A stretch of DNA of 11,232 nt from Willaertia magna (Eukaryota > Heterolobosea > Eutetramitea > Acrasida > Naegleriidae), in assembly GCA_902984215.1 (NCBI GenBank), contig CADWAF010004251.1:1-11232 (forward strand), in the 5' to 3' direction. The notes under the pieces were generated by a model that saw nothing but the letters and a program-made list of their open reading frames with translations, was not told the DNA's origin and searched no databases. Below, one piece after another: positions 6,846-11,232 of this stretch (the stretch's first letter is position 1; the number at the start of each line of letters is the position of its first letter). The position numbers and the translations under genes are program-made.

Positions 6846-9820
6846 TATAATCTACTTGAGTCAACGGTGTGTTCTTCTTGTAAAGTTGCATATCTTCTTG
6901 AAACATCTCTGTACTTAAAGAATAAAACAGCAGCAATTAAAGAAATAACAATAATTACTAAAAGACAACCACCAAGAACAGCAGCAATAATCCAAAGTGG
7001 AGTTTGGAAACTTAATGGTTCACAAGTTTCTTCTTTAACAGTTGAACTTAAATCTTCACCAAATGCACATTTATGTTCAACACCATCTTTTCTAATATAA
7101 CGAATTGTCTTTGTTCTTTTATCTGCCTTACATTCACCTTCTAATCTATTAAAATCAGCATCTCCATTACACAATGGACAACCATAAGCACTATAAATAT
7201 TTGCAATATAATTACAACCATCTCTTGTTGTAATCTTTGGTTCAACATTCTTTGAATCAGTTACACAAATAACATTAATTGTAAATGATGCAGAAGTATC
7301 TGTACCAGTTGCATTATTAAAACAAACATTTTGATAATTCATCATTGTTAATTTTAAACCAATATTTGAAGTATCTTTAATAACATCAACAGATAAAGAA
7401 TTACCTAAATCAATTACTTGGCCATTCTTATTCTTTAAACATGCTAATGAACTTGATGGACAAACATCTTCAAATGTTGAAGAACTAGTAACAATATTCT
7501 TAATAAATCTTTTGTTTCCACTTTCTGATAGAATTGCAAAAGACCTCTTATGAGTTCCTCCTTTACAAATATCAAAATAGAAAGAACTGTCTATTGCATC
7601 TGTACTTGTGTATCCAGTACTAGTTGATAGTAATTCACCTAACTTTTTAATATCAAAATTCTTCCATAATGAAGTACTAGCTGTAGAGATTGTTGTATTT
7701 AAAACACAAACTTCATGATTCTTCCAATGACAACTTGAAGAACCACTTGATGATGTCATTCCAGTACCACAATTATAACAAGTTGAACTAGCATTGTATG
7801 AAAATTGATTTTCTTTACAAATTTCACACTTTGAAGCACCTGCCTTACTTGCGTAACCAGCGTTACAATCAACACAAGAATCTAAAACTGGATATTTTCC
7901 TCCAACACATTCATCACAACTAATTGCACCACCGACAGATTTTGTACCAAATAATTCAATAGATTTAACTAATACTCTATTACAATCATATGAATCATTT
8001 CTTGCAAGTTTAAGATTAGTGACAAATGATACACTTAAGGAAAGTGGAGCTTTTTTACGTTCAGTATCAGTAAGGATAACTTCTGCTAATTTAAGATCAC
8101 TATCATTAATATTATTTAAATCTCTACATTGATCACAAGAAATGCTCTTTCTCTTCATACCATCAACAAATATATCTAATCTTGAACTGTCACTTGCCTT
8201 ACATGACATTGCATATTTCATTCTAAATGAAGGTTGAATATCTTTTTCTAATGAAACTTCTGGTAAATTATCAAATAAAATTGTAGTTTCACTAACACCA
8301 TTACCAACACCAGAATCTAAACCAACATTACCTAAATCTCTCCAACCTTGACTAATACATTCACCAAAACAAGTTGAAGTAAATGGGAATACAGATGGAT
8401 TTGGAGGGATGATACCAGAGTTAACATCATAGATAATGTATGATTTCTTAATGGATGCTTGGTTATTTGCACAAGTTTTACATTCACTTCCAGTACCATA
8501 AGATCCAGCATCACAATAAATACATGATTCTCCATTTTCTGTTTTCTTTTGTCCATTATTACATGTCAATACATCACAAGGGAATGATTCATTTGGTGGC
8601 AATGTAACACTATCATTTCTAGTTTCATTACAAATCTTTGGTTCAATCCAATAATAAACTTTTTCACGAGTTTGTTCATTACATTGTGTATCTAAACGAT
8701 AACTATAATCAGTTTCAGTACAAGGAATATCTGCAAGATAACAATCAGTAGCTCCTAAAAAACTAGTTTTGCCAACAGGACAAGTTTTACACACAGCTGT
8801 ACCATCTTCATCAGCATAAGTATTTGGTGGACATGGAGCACATGGATGAGAACCATCACTATAATAACCAGGTGGACAATCTTCACAATCAGTTAAAACT
8901 TCCAAATCAACAATACCATTTACAATAATATTTCTAACTTTTGCTCTATCTTCACCTTCATCTTTACTACTGTCTTTAGCATAAGTCCATTTCAAGATAT
9001 GTGTACCTGGTTTATCAAATTTAAAAGTTACTTGTTTCCAAGTTAATTGTTGATCAGCTCTTAATAAACTATCTCCATCATCAATTTTAAAAGTAAGATA
9101 ATCATAATAAAGTTCTGCATCTACTTGATATTCAAATGAAACACTTGCATTTCCACTTTTAACAGATCCTTCAGAGATATCAACTTGTAATTGTAAAATA
9201 GAATTAGAAAATGGATGATCTCTATTATTTCCACTGTCAATATATTCTCCATGTAATACCCAACTAGAACATGTAGATAATGAAGACCAAACAGGTGTTT
9301 CACAATAAGTTTTCATTTGTAAAGGTAAATGATCATCAAATCTATTAACAATTAATTTTCCAGATTCACTATAAGATCCAGGTTCACATCTATCACAAGA
9401 TTTAGTTTTATCATTTAAGAAAGTTCCATCAGAACAAGTTAAATTACATGGTAATCCAGTTATTGGTGAAGGTAATGCTAATCCAGTACATATTGCAGGT
9501 GGTCTATAAAAATAGAATGCTGTTTTAGTTTGAGTGATTGGATCACAATCTGTGAATCTAACACCTAAATCTTTATCATCATCACAAGGACATCCAACAA
9601 CTGCTATTGGTGTTGTACCGGTAATTAAAGAACCTACATCTGTTGGATTTGAAGTAAATACTACACTTGCTGCACCACAAGTAATACCATTACATACTGG
9701 ATTATGTAAATTATTAGGACAAGTTCCATCTTGTGCATTAGTTAGTATTATATTAGTTAATCCTAATAATACTACTAAAATTAATATTAAACAACTGCTA
9801 TTGTTTATTATCTTTTTCAT
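6845..9820 (-). CDS. ELAPOR-like (EIG121/KIAA1324 family) type I membrane protein
   Basis: 991 residues from ATG at 9820, no intron. An N-terminal signal peptide (1-29, hydrophobic LILILVVLLGL, likely cut after TNA) is followed by a Cys-rich ectodomain. Cys-rich GCC/TNFR-like modules occur at about 142-150, 312-360 (CPPGYYSDG, CPPNTYADEDG) and 634-697, with beta-sandwich-like segments between. CTETDYSYRLDTQC and YYWIEPKIC (about 367-397) match a distinctive ELAPOR block, as does GCNYIANIYSAYGCPLC (868-884), which closes an MRH-like region (about 703-884). A single TM segment lies at about 942-967, with a 24-residue cytosolic tail containing YATL (977-980), a YxxPhi-type sorting signal. Human ELAPOR1 (about 1013 aa) is an endosome-lysosome/trans-Golgi protein; the role in protists is unknown to me. 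An in-frame ATG at 9982 would add 54 residues but bury the signal peptide, so 9820 is preferred. Confidence 0.88.
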   Translation of the reverse strand: MKKIINNSSCLILILVVLLGLTNIILTNAQDGTCPNNLHNPVCNGITCGAASVVFTSNPTDVGSLITGTTPIAVVGCPCDDDKDLGVRFTDCDPITQTKTAFYFYRPPAICTGLALPSPITGLPCNLTCSDGTFLNDKTKSCDRCEPGSYSESGKLIVNRFDDHLPLQMKTYCETPVWSSLSTCSSWVLHGEYIDSGNNRDHPFSNSILQLQVDISEGSVKSGNASVSFEYQVDAELYYDYLTFKIDDGDSLLRADQQLTWKQVTFKFDKPGTHILKWTYAKDSSKDEGEDRAKVRNIIVNGIVDLEVLTDCEDCPPGYYSDGSHPCAPCPPNTYADEDGTAVCKTCPVGKTSFLGATDCYLADIPCTETDYSYRLDTQCNEQTREKVYYWIEPKICNETRNDSVTLPPNESFPCDVLTCNNGQKKTENGESCIYCDAGSYGTGSECKTCANNQASIKKSYIIYDVNSGIIPPNPSVFPFTSTCFGECISQGWRDLGNVGLDSGVGNGVSETTILFDNLPEVSLEKDIQPSFRMKYAMSCKASDSSRLDIFVDGMKRKSISCDQCRDLNNINDSDLKLAEVILTDTERKKAPLSLSVSFVTNLKLARNDSYDCNRVLVKSIELFGTKSVGGAISCDECVGGKYPVLDSCVDCNAGYASKAGASKCEICKENQFSYNASSTCYNCGTGMTSSSGSSSCHWKNHEVCVLNTTISTASTSLWKNFDIKKLGELLSTSTGYTSTDAIDSSFYFDICKGGTHKRSFAILSESGNKRFIKNIVTSSSTFEDVCPSSSLACLKNKNGQVIDLGNSLSVDVIKDTSNIGLKLTMMNYQNVCFNNATGTDTSASFTINVICVTDSKNVEPKITTRDGCNYIANIYSAYGCPLCNGDADFNRLEGECKADKRTKTIRYIRKDGVEHKCAFGEDLSSTVKEETCEPLSFQTPLWIIAAVLGGCLLVIIVISLIAAVLFFKYRDVSRRYATLQEEHTVDSSRL

Positions 9821-10108
9821 TATTAAAAGCTTAATAAACAACGGAATGTTAATAAACCAAAACAAGGAAGAAGAAGGTTGTTTTCGCTTTTTTTTTAAAA
9901 AAACACAATAAGAAGAGACTTCGCCACCGACAAACTCCTGAAAGTGTTCAATGACCGGAATTAGAGATACAACAAATATCATGTGATCATTGTCATCCAA
10001 GCTAAAGAATAAGTAAAAAGGAGTGAATTGAAATGTATACTTTTAAAGTATAAAAAATTAAAATAAAATACTTCCATTTTTAATTTTTTACAATAAAATT
10101 ACAATAAA
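9821..10108 (-). promoter_or_regulatory. Spacer upstream of the ELAPOR-like gene and downstream of the DUF3592-like gene
   Basis: 288 bp between two same-strand genes. The part near the ELAPOR start carries a direct repeat TTAATAAAC (9831-9839 and 9849-9857), then an A/T-run (about 9891-9906), then a more G+C-rich block (about 9911-9960). A hairpin-forming dyad lies at 10036-10052 in a very A+T-rich stretch following the DUF3592-like stop. The frame upstream of the ELAPOR ATG is open to about 10000, but codon choice there is unlike the coding part. Confidence 0.5.
10036..10052. repeat. Inverted repeat TATACTTT-T-AAAGTATA
   Basis: Eight-base arms at 10036-10043 and 10045-10052 are perfectly complementary around a single T. 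It lies 57 bp after the stop of the DUF3592-like gene on the minus strand, so it could mark a 3' end or be an upstream element of the ELAPOR-like gene. Confidence 0.4.
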
Positions 10109-11143
10109 TTATTCTTCATCCTCTTCGTCATCATCTAACAATAATAAGGTAGTATTGTTGTTATTATTTGTTGGTGGTTGTTGTTGAACTACTTGTTGTT
10201 CTTCTTCTTGAATCATACTATTAGATTGTTGAATTGTTGTTTCATTTCTTACAATTCTAATATTTTCTAAAATCTTTTCCTTTTCAACATAATTTCCTTG
10301 TTCTTCAATATTTAAACCAAAGAATCTACCAATTACTTCAATTTGTTCTTCTAATAGTTCATATTCATCATCTTCATCTTCTTCTTGTAAATTATTATCA
10401 TTATTTCCAATTAAAGAAGAAGAAGATAAATGATTAATAATTTCACCAGTTCCAATTTTACGATACATTCCAACTTGATCATCAAAATAATAATCTTGAC
10501 TTGTCACTAATCCATCATCTTTATCATTTTCAATCATTTCCATTAATTCAATAAAATCTTTTCTTTCTTTTCTTTCATTTAATTTATAATTAACATAATT
10601 TAAAATTGGTGGATAAATAAATAAAAATATTGAAAATAAAAAAAATAAAATTGGTATCATTAAAACTATATTTTTTAAATTACTAAATTCAATTACAATT
10701 AAATTTGGACTATTCCTAGAATAGAAACATTCAATCTCTTGTCCAATTAAATATTTATCAAAAAATTCATTTCTTAAATATAAAGATTCTGTTGCACCAG
10801 AATAATTAGGTTCATATAAATGATTAGTTGTTGGTCCAAATAGAGTTGAATTTATTTCTACATTTTTACCTAAACTATCATCATAATATTTATATAACAC
10901 TTTAAATTCAGATCTATATTCTTTAAATGTTACTTTTGGATCATCTTGAATAAATATTGATCTTTTGGTTTTTTCTAAAATTTTACAATGTGTTGGTTGT
11001 GGATCAAATTTCCAAATTGGAACAAAGAAAGCGATAATTATACCTAATGAAATTAATGAAAATAATAACCATATAGTACCACAAATGTGATTGGCATGAA
11101 TTTTATCATACCATGGATGTTTATTCATTGTAGTTGCCACCAT
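10109..11143 (-). CDS. Two-pass membrane protein with DUF3592-like ectodomain
   Basis: 344 residues from ATG at 11143 (A-rich context), no intron, TAA stop. A short N-terminus precedes TM1 (about 21-43). The lumenal/extracellular part (about 44-158) has two cysteines, C53 in HCKI and C139 in ECFYSRNSP, and N-glycosylation sequons at N98 and N113. TM2 is at about 159-181. The pattern W...C.I, then YKYYDD..GK, then GQEIECFYSRNSPNL fits the DUF3592 type (a Gly-Gln, then Tyr-x-x-x-Asn-Pro-like close before the second TM); the two-TM-plus-ectodomain plan also recalls BK-channel beta subunits. The C-terminal half (182-344) is cytosolic: a basic stretch (188-196), a YYFDDQVGMYRKIGTGE block, a helical part and a Gln/Asn-rich then Asp/Glu-rich end. 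Function is unknown; family assignment is tentative. Confidence 0.7.
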   Translation of the reverse strand: MVATTMNKHPWYDKIHANHICGTIWLLFSLISLGIIIAFFVPIWKFDPQPTHCKILEKTKRSIFIQDDPKVTFKEYRSEFKVLYKYYDDSLGKNVEINSTLFGPTTNHLYEPNYSGATESLYLRNEFFDKYLIGQEIECFYSRNSPNLIVIEFSNLKNIVLMIPILFFLFSIFLFIYPPILNYVNYKLNERKERKDFIELMEMIENDKDDGLVTSQDYYFDDQVGMYRKIGTGEIINHLSSSSLIGNNDNNLQEEDEDDEYELLEEQIEVIGRFFGLNIEEQGNYVEKEKILENIRIVRNETTIQQSNSMIQEEEQQVVQQQPPTNNNNNTTLLLLDDDEEDEE

Positions 11144-11232
11144 TTTTTTTTATAAATTTTTTTCAAGGAGTGACAAGTGATGTTTCATAAATTTACAAGA
11201 TGTTTTACAAGGTATGCAATGTGATGAGAATT
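11144..11232 (-). promoter_or_regulatory. Upstream flank of the DUF3592-like gene
   Basis: 89 bp before the minus-strand ATG at 11143. An A-run directly precedes the ATG, with mixed sequence further up. No promoter motif can be named and no reading frame is seen before the window ends. Confidence 0.4.

Noticed and set aside
6867..7100. 77-codon plus-strand frame opposite the ELAPOR-like TM region
   Set aside because: Antisense shadow without motif; the opposite strand carries a recognisable TM segment and tail.
8332..9303. Short minus-strand frames (8332-8556, 9121-9303) inside the ELAPOR-like gene
   Set aside because: They are alternative frames of a clearly coding region, with no independent evidence.
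9534..9911. 125-codon plus-strand frame antisense to the ELAPOR-like 5' end
   Set aside because: It lies opposite signal peptide and conserved ectodomain codons, with no family resemblance; a shadow of the real gene.
1..11232. Non-standard genetic code, tRNA genes, transposon or CRISPR array
   Set aside because: TAA, TAG and TGA all behave as stops at the expected gene ends or in non-coding frames, and no cloverleaf, terminal repeats, transposase or regularly spaced repeats were found by eye.

Overview
The window reads as nuclear DNA of an A+T-rich unicellular eukaryote. The genes encode eukaryote-only families (Mediator subunit 18, RNase P/MRP Alba-type subunit, ENT nucleoside transporter, PPP1R21/KLRAQ protein, ELAPOR-like receptor). 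Three short GT-AG introns of 40-43 nt have to be removed to restore the reading frames. Codons end mostly in A or T, there are Asn-rich tracts, and TAA/TAG act as ordinary stops, so a ciliate-type code is excluded. This fits an amoeboid protist such as a dictyostelid-like amoebozoan or a heterolobosean, but the sequence alone does not settle the lineage; introns this short are not what I would expect of a typical Dictyostelium gene. No mobile element, tRNA, rRNA or CRISPR array was seen.

Layout. 19-3491 (+): a two-exon gene for a 1143-residue PPP1R21 (KLRAQ) homologue, known in animals as subunit 2 of the endosomal Rab5-effector FERRY complex. 3492-3724: a spacer that is less A+T-rich than the coding DNA, with a 12-bp palindrome, a long imperfect hairpin and a 16-codon upstream ORF. 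3725-5056 (+): an equilibrative nucleoside transporter. 5062-5595 (-): POP7/Rpp20, an Alba-fold subunit of RNase P/MRP. 5619-6354 (+): MED18, two exons. 6349-6835 (-): a small two-exon helical protein I do not recognise. 6845-9820 (-): a secreted/type I membrane protein of the ELAPOR (EIG121/KIAA1324) family. 9821-10108: spacer. 10109-11143 (-): a two-pass membrane protein with a DUF3592-like ectodomain. 11144-11232: its upstream flank.

The most striking property is compaction in the middle of the window. The ENT and POP7 stop codons are 5 bp apart (convergent). The POP7 and MED18 start codons are 23 bp apart (divergent). The MED18 and small-protein reading frames overlap by 6 bp through a palindromic TTATAA that encodes Leu-stop on both strands. 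The small-protein ATG lies 9 bp after the ELAPOR stop and in the same frame. Untranslated regions and promoters here must therefore lie inside neighbouring coding sequence, or some transcripts are joint.

The genes do not form a pathway. Two serve core RNA biology in the nucleus (POP7, MED18), two serve the endosome/secretory membrane system (PPP1R21-like, ELAPOR-like), one is a transporter and two are of unknown role. Most identities rest on motif-level recognition from memory of the families, not on a database search.
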